A stretch of DNA of 64,000 nt from Qipengyuania proteolytica (lineage in GTDB: Bacteria; Pseudomonadota; Alphaproteobacteria; Sphingomonadales; Sphingomonadaceae): contig NZ_JAIGNN010000003.1 in the NCBI RefSeq assembly GCF_019711565.1, forward strand, positions 1-64,000, written 5' to 3'. Position 1 is the stretch's first letter. Each line of letters opens with the position of its first letter. Below the pieces are notes generated by a model. That model saw only the letters and a program-made list of their open reading frames with translations. It was not told the origin of the DNA and made no database searches. The position numbers were made by a program, and so were the translations under genes. Below, piece after piece: positions 7,800-15,542 of this stretch.

Positions 7800-9194
7800 A
7801 TGGCCGGCTTCACATTCGTCTCTGCGCTGCTTGCAACGGCTTTACATTCTGGGTTCCATCCGCGACCCTGCACCGACGAGCGCATCGCTGAAATTGCGAG
7901 ATGTGGCACCATCGATGTTCCCGAAGATCGAAATCTTCCAGAGGGGCGAACGATTTCGCTCAACATTGTGGTCCTTCCCGCGTTGTCCGACGAGCCCCAC
8001 GATCCGCCGATATTCGACATTGATGGAGGCCCCGGCCTTCCCTCGACAAAGAACGCGGAATTCTACGCGACGTTCGGATCAGCGTACCGGGCCAAGCGGG
8101 ATATCGTCCTGATAGATCAACGGGGAACTGGTTCCTCGAACCCGCTGACATGTCCTGAGCTTTCTGATCCCGATAACGCCTATGTACCCTTTTTGCCGGT
8201 TGATGCTGTCGAGCGATGCCGCAGATCCCTGGAAGTCTCGGCGGATCTGACAAAGTATGGTACTGCCGAGGCCGTTGCTGACCTCGATGACGTCCGATCC
8301 GCACTGGGCTACGAGAAGCTCAACATTTTCGCTCTTTCATATGGAACGACCGTTGCCCTGCGTTACATGGCGACACATCCAGACCGTGTCCGAGCGGCCG
8401 TGTTGATGGGTGTATCTCCTGCGGATGCAACCCCGCCAAGGATGCACGCACCAGCAGGGCAGAGCGCATTGGATATGCTCATCGAGGACTGTCGAGCCGA
8501 TACCGCTTGTGCCGCGTCCTTCGAACCAAATGAAGACATAGCGCTGGTTCGCGAGAACCTGCCGACCATTGATGGGGCTCCGCCTGTCGAAGTATTTTTC
8601 GAGAAGCTGCGGTCACTGATGTACACGCCGCAGGGCGCCCGAATGGTTCCACTCATTTTGGACCGAGCAGCTGCCAGGGATCTCTCGCCGTTCTATGAGG
8701 CGACAAGACCTCGTGGACCGAGCCTTTACGCAGACGGGATGTTCCTTTCGGTGATCTGTTCCGAAGGAATATCACTAATGGATTTGTCTGCGGCCAGGGC
8801 GGAAGCGGCAACTACTGTCTTCGGAGATTATCGTCTGCGACGCCAAGCCGAGGCCTGTTCAATTTGGCCGAGTCAGAAACCGAATGAGTCACATTTGTTG
8901 CCAGTACATTCAGACGTCCCAGTCTTGCTGATATCCGGAGAGCGGGATCCCGTAACCCCTCCAGTTCTAGCTGATAACGCCGCGCGCACTCTTACTGGTG
9001 CGAAACACATCGTCATTCCGCGAAGCGGTCATGTCTTTGATGGTATGTCGGGTATCGAAGAGTGCCTGGACCCATTGATCCTTGATTTCTTCGAAGCCGC
9101 GATGATTGAGCTTGTGGACGATAAATGCGTCTCGCAGATGAAGGCGCCAAGCTTCGTCACCGAGGTCACGACGGCGTCGCCTTCAGAGCAGTAA
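7800..9194 (+). CDS. Alpha/beta hydrolase, proline iminopeptidase/TAP-like
   Basis: 464 residues with a short hydrophobic N-terminus (MAGFTFVSALLATALHSG) that may be a signal peptide. Oxyanion motif FDIDGGPG (about 72-79), LIDQRGTGSSNP (105-115), nucleophile elbow FALSYGTT (Ser180), acid in LLISGERDPVTPP and histidine in RSGHVFDG are all in order, so the enzyme looks active. This layout is that of TAP-like tripeptidyl aminopeptidases and proline iminopeptidases. Cysteine pairs in the lid fit an exported protein. It is divergent from the beta-lactamase-fold hydrolase, and both may serve in scavenging extracellular peptides. Confidence 0.85.
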   Translation: MAGFTFVSALLATALHSGFHPRPCTDERIAEIARCGTIDVPEDRNLPEGRTISLNIVVLPALSDEPHDPPIFDIDGGPGLPSTKNAEFYATFGSAYRAKRDIVLIDQRGTGSSNPLTCPELSDPDNAYVPFLPVDAVERCRRSLEVSADLTKYGTAEAVADLDDVRSALGYEKLNIFALSYGTTVALRYMATHPDRVRAAVLMGVSPADATPPRMHAPAGQSALDMLIEDCRADTACAASFEPNEDIALVRENLPTIDGAPPVEVFFEKLRSLMYTPQGARMVPLILDRAAARDLSPFYEATRPRGPSLYADGMFLSVICSEGISLMDLSAARAEAATTVFGDYRLRRQAEACSIWPSQKPNESHLLPVHSDVPVLLISGERDPVTPPVLADNAARTLTGAKHIVIPRSGHVFDGMSGIEECLDPLILDFFEAAMIELVDDKCVSQMKAPSFVTEVTTASPSEQ

Positions 9195-9285
9195 CGTCCG
9201 CAATCGGGTCGTTAGCTGCCCGTCTGCTCCTTGGCATTGCTGCTCGGTGAAAGCGCCATCAACAGAGGGGAATGCGGACGTCAGC
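9193..9285. repeat. Dispersed ~90-bp repeat, family A, copy 3
   Basis: GTCCGCAATCGGGTCGTTAG and GCTCGGTGAAAGCGCCATCA match copies 1 and 2 in order and spacing; the copy ends in AATGCGGACGTC. It starts at the stop codon of the alpha/beta hydrolase gene. Confidence 0.6.
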
Positions 9286-9465
9286 TCTGCACTCGAAATG
9301 GATGTTTCGGGTTTCGTCGAACAAACTCGTCGACATCCCTCAGCCGCTCGGGATGCGGCTCGCCATCCCACTTGGCACTGCATTTTCATTTCTGGTGATC
9401 GAGAAGGCAAAAGGAAGCGGTAGCCGGGCAACGGCCCGACCACCCCTCCTCCGGCACTCGTTGAC

Positions 9466-10317
9466 TTATTGGGCTGGCTGGTCGCCATCGGCTTCGGCTG
9501 GCGGCACGCCTTTGCTCGCGCCCGAGGCAGAACCTTCACCCATCACCAGTGCATTGCCGCTGCCGGTGAGGTTGGTGGCGGGAACGGCGAACTGCTGACC
9601 CTGCGCTTCGACCAGTACTTGGCGCACATGGCCGGTCCGGTCGGCGACGATCTGGCGGACTTCGCCGATGGGCGCGCCGTTCGGGTCGATGACCGGCATG
9701 TCCGGGGTAACGACGAACGCACCTTCGCCCTCGGCAGCGCCGCTTCCGGCAAGCGCCAGCATGTTGCTGCCGAGCATGCCCGAGCCGGTCGCCGTCCCGC
9801 TCGCCGATCCGGCTAGCGCGCCAGCCTGACCGAGCGTTCCGGTGGCGCGATCGCGCGCGGCGCTGACGGCCGGGGTGGCGAGATTGCGGACGGTGGCCGC
9901 GGTGTCGGTCGCACGACCGGTCGCTTCACTGGCAAGCCCGCGGACGGCATCGGTGCCGACGAGCTGCGCATTGGCGCTGCCCGTGCCCGAGGCGCTGCCG
10001 CTACCCGAAGCCGAGCCGCTGGCGCTGCCGAGGGGTGTATCGAGGAGCTGGTTGGTGGTGGCCTCGAGGCCGGTATCGAGCGAGCGGGTTACCGCGACCG
10101 AGCCGCTTTCGCGATCGACCGACTGGCTGCCTTCGCTCCGCGCATCGCCGCGTAGCGAGCCGCGGGTGGCCGACCGCACCGTCGTGGTAACCCCGCGCGT
10201 CGCGCCGGTGACGGTCCCGGTGACCTGGCCGATGCCGGCGCCCGAAAGCAGCTGGGCATGCGCCTGCGGTGCGGCGAAGAGGGTGAGCGCCGAAGCGGCG
10301 AGGAGAAGCTTTTTCAT
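9466..10317 (-). CDS. Secreted Ala/Gly/Ser/Thr-rich protein with PRC-barrel-like C-terminus
   Basis: About 283 residues. A clear signal peptide (MKKLLLAASALTLFAAPQAH then AQ) is followed by a long low-complexity region rich in A, G, S and T with repeated GSASGSASGSGSASGTG-like runs. The C-terminal segment (MPVIDPNGAPIGEVRQIVAD, then VRQVLVEAQGQQFAVPATNL) resembles a PRC-barrel fold. The ATG at 10317 has AAGGA upstream. A GGATTA-N16-CGTT promoter lies at 10376-10401, shared with two neighbouring secreted-protein genes. Likely a cell-surface or periplasmic structural protein of the local ECF regulon; exact role unknown. Confidence 0.65.
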   Translation of the reverse strand: MKKLLLAASALTLFAAPQAHAQLLSGAGIGQVTGTVTGATRGVTTTVRSATRGSLRGDARSEGSQSVDRESGSVAVTRSLDTGLEATTNQLLDTPLGSASGSASGSGSASGTGSANAQLVGTDAVRGLASEATGRATDTAATVRNLATPAVSAARDRATGTLGQAGALAGSASGTATGSGMLGSNMLALAGSGAAEGEGAFVVTPDMPVIDPNGAPIGEVRQIVADRTGHVRQVLVEAQGQQFAVPATNLTGSGNALVMGEGSASGASKGVPPAEADGDQPAQ

Positions 10318-10375
10318 TCTATGGTCCTTTCGTGTCGGCGGGCGCTGGAGGGTCATGCGCCTGCTTCGAAAGGAA

Positions 10376-10401
10376 AACGGATCGCCGTCGCGGCTTAATC
10401 C
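10376..10401 (-). promoter_or_regulatory. ECF-type promoter GGATTA-N16-CGTT (site 1)
   Basis: On the minus strand GGATTA (10401-10396) and CGTT (10379-10376) are separated by exactly 16 bases, about 60 bases before the start codon at 10317. The same elements and spacing occur upstream of the genes at 11643 and 13364. Assignment to the sigma factor encoded at 11.7-12.2 kb is inference. Confidence 0.65.
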
Positions 10402-10419
10402 ATCGAACGGGAAATTTTT

Positions 10420-11643
10420 CTACCGGCCCGTGCAGGTGCCGCAGACGAGACCGCGGCCATAGACGGGATCGGCACCCTTCTTGCCGAGATCGACCGCCTC
10501 GCCGTCGAGCGTGGTGCGCCACGTCCGTCCCGCGCCCATGGCCTGCGCCACGCGGGCCGCAACCAGCGGGGTGGCGAAGGAGGTGCCGCGCAGCCTGATG
10601 CGTTTACCCTTGGCATTGCGCCCCGTGATATCGGCACCCGGGGCTGCATAGTCGAGATGCAGCGCCCGGCCCGCCTCGATCAGCGCGCGGCGCTTGCCAT
10701 CGACCGCCGTCACCGCGACGACATTCGCATAGCTCGCCGGATAGGCGGGGGGGGCCGCAGGACCGTCATTGCCGACCGCCGCGACCACGATCACACCCTT
10801 GCGCTGCGCGGCGGCGATGGCGTGGGCCAGCACCGGGTTTTCGGGTCCGACCAGGCTGATCGTCACCACCCGGCTGCCCTCGGCCACCAGCCAGCCGAGG
10901 CCGCGTGCGATGGCGAGCGCATTGCCGCCCGCCTTGTCGGTGCCATAGACATCGGCGACGCGCACCGGACCGACCCCTGCCGAGGCAAGCAGCGAGGCGA
11001 TCGCGCTGCCGTGGTGGCTCGGCGTTGGGGCGCCCTTCGCGAAACCGCGCATGGCCGCAACGGGGACCGAGGGTCCAGGTGCGCCATCGATCATGCCCAC
11101 CGGTACGGACGTGCCATTTGCCGGGCCGGCACTGGCCAGCGGGAGGACCACGCCCGCGGCATTGCCCGACTGGAAGTGGAGATTGTCTGCGCTGACTACT
11201 GCGCCGGGCAGCAGCGTCGCGAGCAGTTCTTCCGCCTGCGCCAGCGTGAGGTCGTCGGGCGTCTTCAACCGCGTGACCGAGAGGCCCAGGCCATCGATGG
11301 ACTCGCTCCCCAAGGCGACGAAGCCGAGGCCGGATGCCTTTGCGAGATCGCCTGCCGCCGCATCCATCACCAGCAATTCGCCGCGCCTCGCAGCCTCGCC
11401 GCGGGCATCGCGCTCGATGATGTCGCGATTACGCCGGACCAGCCGCTCGATATCGCGCAACCGGTCGCGCGCGAGCCGGTCCGCCAGCCGCTGTGTCTCC
11501 GCCAGCGTCCGGTCCAGCGTGTCGGTCACGGGCTCGAGCACTTCACCGACGCGCGGAACGGACACGCCCGGCAGCGCGACCTGCGCAGCGAGCGGCGCGG
11601 CGAGCACCGCCAGCAAGGCGGGAATGAGGATAATCCGGTGCAT
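10420..11643 (-). CDS. Secreted subtilisin-like serine protease (S8)
   Basis: 407 residues: signal peptide MHRIILIPALLAVLAAPLAA, an N-terminal region of about 150 residues rich in charged helix (TLAETQRLADRLARDRLRDI), then an S8 protease domain. The triad is visible in order: Asp186 in VGMIDGAPG, His211 in HHGSAIASLLA and Ser355 in LRGTSFATPLVAA, with oxyanion Asn292 in AAVGNDGP. The enzyme should be active in the periplasm or outside. A C-terminal GLVCGTCTG pair of cysteines may form a disulfide. Its promoter (11685-11710) carries the GGATTA-N16-CGTT motif and overlaps the start region of the divergent ECF sigma gene, implying control by that sigma. Confidence 0.88.
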   Translation of the reverse strand: MHRIILIPALLAVLAAPLAAQVALPGVSVPRVGEVLEPVTDTLDRTLAETQRLADRLARDRLRDIERLVRRNRDIIERDARGEAARRGELLVMDAAAGDLAKASGLGFVALGSESIDGLGLSVTRLKTPDDLTLAQAEELLATLLPGAVVSADNLHFQSGNAAGVVLPLASAGPANGTSVPVGMIDGAPGPSVPVAAMRGFAKGAPTPSHHGSAIASLLASAGVGPVRVADVYGTDKAGGNALAIARGLGWLVAEGSRVVTISLVGPENPVLAHAIAAAQRKGVIVVAAVGNDGPAAPPAYPASYANVVAVTAVDGKRRALIEAGRALHLDYAAPGADITGRNAKGKRIRLRGTSFATPLVAARVAQAMGAGRTWRTTLDGEAVDLGKKGADPVYGRGLVCGTCTGR

Positions 11644-11684
11644 CGGCTGTGTCCCTAACAGGAAATTCGATTAAGCATGGATGA

Positions 11685-11710
11685 AACGCGCGGGCCCGCT
11701 CGTTTAATCC
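11685..11710 (-). promoter_or_regulatory. ECF-type promoter GGATTA-N16-CGTT (site 2)
   Basis: Minus-strand GGATTA (11710-11705) and CGTT (11688-11685) are 16 bases apart, about 42 bases before the subtilase ATG. It lies between the subtilase and the divergent sigma gene. Confidence 0.65.
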
Positions 11711-11726
11711 GTGGAAGGCAAAGACG

Positions 11727-12215
11727 CTGAGCACATCGTTCGAGCAGGACCTGCTGGCACTCTTGCCCCGGCTGCGGCGCTTCGCGGTCGGGCTGTGCGG
11801 CAATCCCGCCGACGGTGACGATCTTTGCCAGATGAGCCTCGAGCGCGCGCTCGCCAACCGGTCCAAGTGGCAGGAGGGCACGCGGCTCGACAGTTGGATG
11901 TATCGCATCATGCGCAATCTCTGGATCGACGAGGGCCGCGCCACCACGCGGCGCCGCGAGACCTTCGTGGATCCCGATGCCGGCCTGTCGGTCGGCAGCG
12001 ATGGAGCACAGGAATCGGCGGTCGAACTGTCGATGGTCGACCGCGCGATGCAGCAGCTGCCCGAAGAGCAGCGCGAAGCCGTGCTGCTCGTGATGGTCGA
12101 GGGCTATGCCTACAAGGAGGCTGCCGAGATCGTCGGCTGTCCGGTCGGCACGCTCAATTCGCGCCTCGTGCGCGGGCGCGATGCGCTGCTCGGGCTGCTG
12201 GGAGACACGCAATGA
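11727..12215 (+). CDS. ECF-family sigma factor
   Basis: Extracytoplasmic-function sigma-70 factor. Region 2 is LPRLRRFAVGLCGNPADGDD through LDSWMYRIMRNLWIDEGR; region 4 is MQQLPEEQREAVLLVMVEGY and YKEAAEIVGCPVGTLNSRLV. It should direct RNA polymerase to GGATTA-N16-CGTT promoters around it. No ATG, GTG or TTG precedes TTG 11763 in this frame, and that TTG would cut into region 2. The natural N-terminus LSTSFEQDLLALLPRL would begin at CTG 11727, which overlaps the TGA of a short 17-codon upstream frame (ATG 11677). Its stop overlaps the anti-sigma ATG (ATGA). Start uncertain, family firm. Confidence 0.85.
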   Translation: MSTSFEQDLLALLPRLRRFAVGLCGNPADGDDLCQMSLERALANRSKWQEGTRLDSWMYRIMRNLWIDEGRATTRRRETFVDPDAGLSVGSDGAQESAVELSMVDRAMQQLPEEQREAVLLVMVEGYAYKEAAEIVGCPVGTLNSRLVRGRDALLGLLGDTQ

Positions 12216-12892
12216 CGATTACCCGCGAGGACCTCGCCGCCTTCGCCGACGGCGAACTGTCGGGCGAACGCGAGGCCGAGGTCGCTGCCGCGATCGCGGC
12301 CGATCCCGCGCTGGCGCTGGAGGTCGAGGCGCACCGCGCGCTCAAGGCGAAGCTCGCCGGTCATTTCGCGCCGATCGCCGAACAGCCGGTGCCGGAAGCC
12401 TTGGCAGCCCTGCTTCAACCGAGAGAAGCCGAGGTCGTCGATTTCGCCGCCGCGCGTGAACGGGTCGAGGCCAGGCGGCGCATTCCGCGCTGGGGCTGGG
12501 TCGCAGGTCCCGCCCTCGCAGCCTCGCTGGCGCTCGCGCTGTTCCTCCCACGTGGCGGGTCTTCGCTCGACGAGGAACTCGTGGCGTCGCTCGACAACCA
12601 GCTGGTCGCCGATCAGGCCGCCGACGCCGAAACGCGCATCCTCCTCTCCTTCCGCAACCGCAAGGACGAACTGTGCCGCGCTTACACCGTGCCGGGCCGT
12701 TCGGGCATTTCCTGCAAGACCGCCAGCGGATGGGAGCAGCGTGCCGACGTCGAATACGCGGCGAACAGTTCGACCGATTTCCGGCAGGCGAGCACCAATC
12801 AGATTTTCGAGCAGGTGCAGGAAATGGCCGAGGGACCCGCACTCGATGCCCAGGCCGAAGCCGAAGCGAAGGCTAACGGCTGGCGCCGATAG
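12212..12892 (+). CDS. Membrane anti-sigma factor
   Basis: 226 residues. The N-terminal cytoplasmic part (MTITREDLAAFADGELSGER, then ALEVEAHRALKAKLAGHFAP) has the short helical pattern of an anti-sigma domain but no HxxxCxxC zinc motif. A single transmembrane helix (WGWVAGPALAASLALALFLP) lies near residues 94-113, and a periplasmic C-terminal domain of about 110 residues follows, with two cysteines (DELCRAYTVPGRSGISCKTA) that could form a disulfide. The gene overlaps the sigma gene by four bases, as in sigma/anti-sigma pairs. It probably holds the sigma factor until an envelope signal is sensed. Confidence 0.8.
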   Translation: MTITREDLAAFADGELSGEREAEVAAAIAADPALALEVEAHRALKAKLAGHFAPIAEQPVPEALAALLQPREAEVVDFAAARERVEARRRIPRWGWVAGPALAASLALALFLPRGGSSLDEELVASLDNQLVADQAADAETRILLSFRNRKDELCRAYTVPGRSGISCKTASGWEQRADVEYAANSSTDFRQASTNQIFEQVQEMAEGPALDAQAEAEAKANGWRR

Positions 12893-12933
12893 GGCGCCCA
12901 CCTTCCTTCAATGACCCCGTTCCAAACGAAAAA

Positions 12934-12961
12934 GGACCGGAAGCCGTCAAGCTTCCGGTCC
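12934..12961 (-). terminator. Rho-independent terminator of the 13020-13364 gene
   Basis: An 11-bp perfect stem (GGACCGGAAGC with GCTTCCGGTCC, 6-base loop) is followed on the minus strand by TTTTTCGTTT. It lies about 60 bases past the stop codon of the small secreted-protein gene and also faces the anti-sigma gene, so it may serve both. Confidence 0.8.
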
Positions 12962-13019
12962 CTTCCGGGATGTCGCCCTGCCGGGTCAATCAGGAGGGAT
13001 TGGCAGGGGGACGGGCATG

Positions 13020-13364
13020 TCAGTCCACGATGCGGACGGTGCCGTAGCGATAGCCCTTCTCGGCCATGTCCTCGATGTAATCGACGCGCTCGTGCTTGAG
13101 TTCGTGGGCATATTCTTCCCACGCATCGCGGCGGTCCTCGAGGTCGCTTGCGCGGCGCAGGTCGCTCACCAGCTCCTTTTGCGCTTCGCCAATGTCGTTG
13201 CGATAGTCGAACCAGCGGCTGTTCTCGATACCCGCGATCGGGCTGTCGATGATCTGCGCTTCCTCGGCGCGGGCCAGTTGCTCCTCGTAGAGCATCGGGG
13301 CGGCGGCGGTAGCAGCGGTGGCAAGGCCGATAGTGGCCAGCGAAACGAAGGTAAGCTTTTTCAT
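13020..13364 (-). CDS. Small secreted charged protein
   Basis: 114 residues. Signal peptide MKKLTFVSLATIGLATAATA, then a mature part dense in Asp, Glu and Arg with helical character (YEEQLARAEEAQIIDSPIAG, SDLRRASDLEDRRDAWEEYA). It ends in EKGYRYGTVRIVD. No known family recognised. The ATG at 13364 has AGGAGA upstream, and a GGATTA-N16-CGTT promoter sits at 13417-13442. It is the third secreted-protein gene of the proposed ECF regulon. A periplasmic stress or chaperone-like role is possible but unproven. Confidence 0.7.
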   Translation of the reverse strand: MKKLTFVSLATIGLATAATAAAPMLYEEQLARAEEAQIIDSPIAGIENSRWFDYRNDIGEAQKELVSDLRRASDLEDRRDAWEEYAHELKHERVDYIEDMAEKGYRYGTVRIVD

Positions 13365-13416
13365 TCCAAGTCTCCTTTTGTCGGCAGGGCCACCTCGGCG
13401 ACCCGCTTGAAATGAG

Positions 13417-13442
13417 AACGAGGGGGCCGTGCGATCTAATCC
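13417..13442 (-). promoter_or_regulatory. ECF-type promoter GGATTA-N16-CGTT (site 3)
   Basis: Minus-strand GGATTA (13442-13437) and CGTT (13420-13417) are 16 bases apart and about 53 bases before the ATG at 13364. Downstream flanks also resemble site 1 (TTTC.AAGC.GG). Confidence 0.65.
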
Positions 13443-13762
13443 ACGCCCCACGACATTTTTCACTCGATCCACTCGCAAAGGTGTGCAGTGTGCGACGGAA
13501 AGGCGGGCAAAGCCCCTTCGGTTGGCGGCGGGCACAGTTGAAATCGGGCGGCGCTTGAAACTGGGGAGATCATTGCCGCGGGCGACCAGTCTGCTGAGCT
13601 CCAGATGGGCTTCCTAACGAGTCGCTGAATCACTTCCACGCGAGCCGTGTTCTGATGAGGTCGGGCGTTCAACTTACCGCACTACTGACGACACTAAGTC
13701 GAGACATGCATCGAATGTGTTTTCGAGTAATGACCGGGTCCCCTCTCACCTCGTCCGGTACC
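13443..13762. other. Intergenic region, nothing recognised
   Basis: There is no frame with convincing coding character and no tRNA-like or terminator structure. The region leads into an inverted pair of family B repeats. Confidence 0.4.
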
Positions 13763-13885
13763 AGACTGTCCGCAATCTGCCCCAAAGCTGTCCCTAGAGT
13801 TGGCTTGAACCGAGCGTCTGCAAAGGGGCCGTTGGCGGACAGTCTGCTTACTGGCGGCCGACATCACGAAGCGGACTTACAACTA
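13763..13885. repeat. Inverted pair of family B repeats
   Basis: A forward copy (13815-13880) begins CGTCTGCAAAGGGGCCGTTG and continues GCGGACAGTCTG. An inverted partial copy (13763-13793) reads, on the opposite strand, GGGGCAGATTGCGGACAGTC. A third copy is at 18541-18610. The pair could form a long hairpin. No genes are seen inside. Confidence 0.5.
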
Positions 13886-13938
13886 AGGGACCTCACAGTG
13901 TCAGAGCCAAAGTCAGAAAAAGCGAAGTGCACCTCGTT

Positions 13939-14199
13939 CTAGGTGTTTGATGTCGGACAAAAATTCGAGCGGCAAGTGATCCGGCAAGCCGTCACGAGCG
14001 CCCCGCGATGTCCGCAACCGCGACATTTTAGGCAGGCCTGCACGCGCTCGATCGGCCATTTCGACCGCGCCGCACCCAGCTCGATCTGCAGCAGCACCGC
14101 ATTCGCCAGCATCACGCGCTGGCACCGCCTGCATTCGACCCGCAGGTTGTAGCCGCGCCGGGCGAAGTCGTGAACGGTATCGAGTCGGAAGCGCCCCAT
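13939..14199 (-). CDS. Small zinc-ribbon protein
   Basis: About 86 residues from MGRFRLDTVHDFARRGYNLR. Two CxxC knuckles (VECRRCQR and CLKCRGCGHRG) are separated by about 30 residues with a helix (VMLANAVLLQIELGA), which is a zinc-ribbon layout. ATG 14217 or TTG 14292 would extend the N-terminus, and none of these starts has a strong ribosome binding site. No exact family is recognised; it could bind nucleic acid or protein. It is divergent from the small gene at 14408. Confidence 0.6.
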   Translation of the reverse strand: MGRFRLDTVHDFARRGYNLRVECRRCQRVMLANAVLLQIELGAARSKWPIERVQACLKCRGCGHRGALVTACRITCRSNFCPTSNT

Positions 14200-14407
14200 G
14201 CGCACGCGATGGAACATCCAGAGAACATCGGTCAATGGGGCGAGTCTGGAAAGAAGCTCTGTCCGGGCGGCCGCCCGCGCTTCGCCGCGCAAAGAAGAGT
14301 GCCGAATGCTCCGCTTGCGGTCTCACCCAAGCCCGGTGTAAACCGGATTTTAATCATGCGCGCGGAGAAGCGCGAGGCCTGCAAGTCTGGGAAAAACAAC
14401 GCGCATC

Positions 14408-14578
14408 ATGTCGACGTCGCCGCCTCAATCCGAAGCTGCCTGCCAGAGCCGGGAGGATGCGATCGCGGCGATCGAGCGAGCGCTGCGCTATTGCGACGAG
14501 CATGGTTATCGACGTGCCGCGATCGACCTGTCCGCCGCCCTCGATCGCCTGCAGAAGGAAGAGCCCCGCGCCTCCTGA
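14408..14578 (+). CDS. Small helical protein (56 aa)
   Basis: Encodes MSTSPPQSEAACQSREDAIA, then AIERALRYCDEHGYRRAAID, then LSAALDRLQKEEPRAS. It is a compact two-helix protein with strong codon bias like its neighbours. It lies 43 bases upstream of the LuxR-type membrane regulator gene, in the same direction, so the two may be co-transcribed. The function is unknown; such small helical proteins next to regulators sometimes act as partners, but that is inference. Confidence 0.55.
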   Translation: MSTSPPQSEAACQSREDAIAAIERALRYCDEHGYRRAAIDLSAALDRLQKEEPRAS

Positions 14579-14621
14579 ACGAGCGCTTGGATTTTACATT
14601 TTACAAAGGTAAACGCCCTGT

Positions 14622-15131
14622 ATGGGGCCGCACCTTATCCACGACGTGTTCGCGTCGCTGACGGACAAGCAGCACGAAGCGCTGCGCCTGGTCTGCCGGC
14701 ATTACACCTCGAAGCAGATCGCGCTCGAGCTGGGCGTGTCCCCGGTCACGATCGACAAGCGGATCGAAGGGATTCGCGCGAAGCTCGAGATGATGCCCCG
14801 CGTCGATATCGCCAGGCATTACGCGGCTTGGTCGCAAGACTATGATCGGCCCATAGACGACCCGACCATAGTAGCCGAATCTGCAGTCATGACTCCAAGA
14901 GCGGCACCGCAACCGCCGGATTTCTCGCTGCCTCTTGCCGATGCCCTGTCCTTCGACGGGCGGGCGAGCTGGGACCGCGAAAGCCCGGCGGTGCGGCCGA
15001 GGTTAAGTCCCGAGGATCTCGGCCCCGCAGGCAAGCTGCTCTTCTTGCTTGCGGGTGCCATTGCCCTGCTCGCGGTCGTCGTGCTTCTCGTCACGTCCGC
15101 CAGCGTCTGGAGCGATTTCGTCGGCGTCTGA
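14622..15131 (+). CDS. Membrane-tethered LuxR-type HTH protein
   Basis: 169 residues. The N-terminus carries a LuxR/GerE helix-turn-helix (LTDKQHEALRLVCRHYTSKQ then IALELGVSPVTIDKRIEGIR). A linker of about 65 residues follows, then a C-terminal transmembrane helix (LLFLLAGAIALLAVVVLLVT). The order HTH first, membrane anchor last, with no sensor domain, is unusual for LuxR proteins, which usually place the HTH at the C-terminus. It is the first larger gene of a same-strand series to 18.1 kb. It may bind DNA from the membrane or be released by proteolysis; both are guesses. Confidence 0.75.
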   Translation: MGPHLIHDVFASLTDKQHEALRLVCRHYTSKQIALELGVSPVTIDKRIEGIRAKLEMMPRVDIARHYAAWSQDYDRPIDDPTIVAESAVMTPRAAPQPPDFSLPLADALSFDGRASWDRESPAVRPRLSPEDLGPAGKLLFLLAGAIALLAVVVLLVTSASVWSDFVGV

Positions 15132-15167
15132 AGTCTCCTCGGTCCTTATCGAGCCAGGAGAACACAC

Positions 15168-15503
15168 ATGTCGCTTACCCTTGAAACCGCCACCGTCCGC
15201 ATCGGCCGCGAGCTGCGCGAATCCGAGGACGCCATCGCCGAGGCGCTGGTCGCCTGCTCCGCCCTGCTGCACACCGCCGCGCTCGCCCAGCGCGACGTCG
15301 GGGCGGCTTCGCCGGCCCAGGCGCAACGCACCTTCTCCCGCCTGCTGAAGATGAACAGCGGCCTGGTGGACGTGCGCGGGGAAGCCATGCGTGTCCATGG
15401 CGAGCTGCTCGACCTCGCCCGCGAGACCGGGGCGACCGAGGAACCCACCTGCCCGGAAAAGAAGGTCTTCACCACCGGGCAGATCGCACCGATCGCTGCC
15501 TGA
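15168..15503 (+). CDS. Hypothetical protein
   Basis: 111-residue, mostly helical soluble protein: MSLTLETATVRIGRELRESE, then IAEALVACSALLHTAALAQR, then RLLKMNSGLVDVRGEAMRVH. It ends with a less structured tail (CPEKKVFTTGQIAPIAA). No family recognised. It has an AGGAG upstream (GAGCCAGGAGAACACACATG context) and stands between the LuxR-type protein and a membrane protein on the same strand. Function unknown. Confidence 0.65.
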   Translation: MSLTLETATVRIGRELRESEDAIAEALVACSALLHTAALAQRDVGAASPAQAQRTFSRLLKMNSGLVDVRGEAMRVHGELLDLARETGATEEPTCPEKKVFTTGQIAPIAA

Positions 15504-15542
15504 GCTTGCGCTTCGCCGGACGGAGGCCCACGGGCATGAGCC

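Noticed and set aside
10657..11658. Plus-strand frame opposite the subtilase
   Set aside because: Subtilase has all catalytic motifs in the other frame; this frame is His/Arg-rich shadow.
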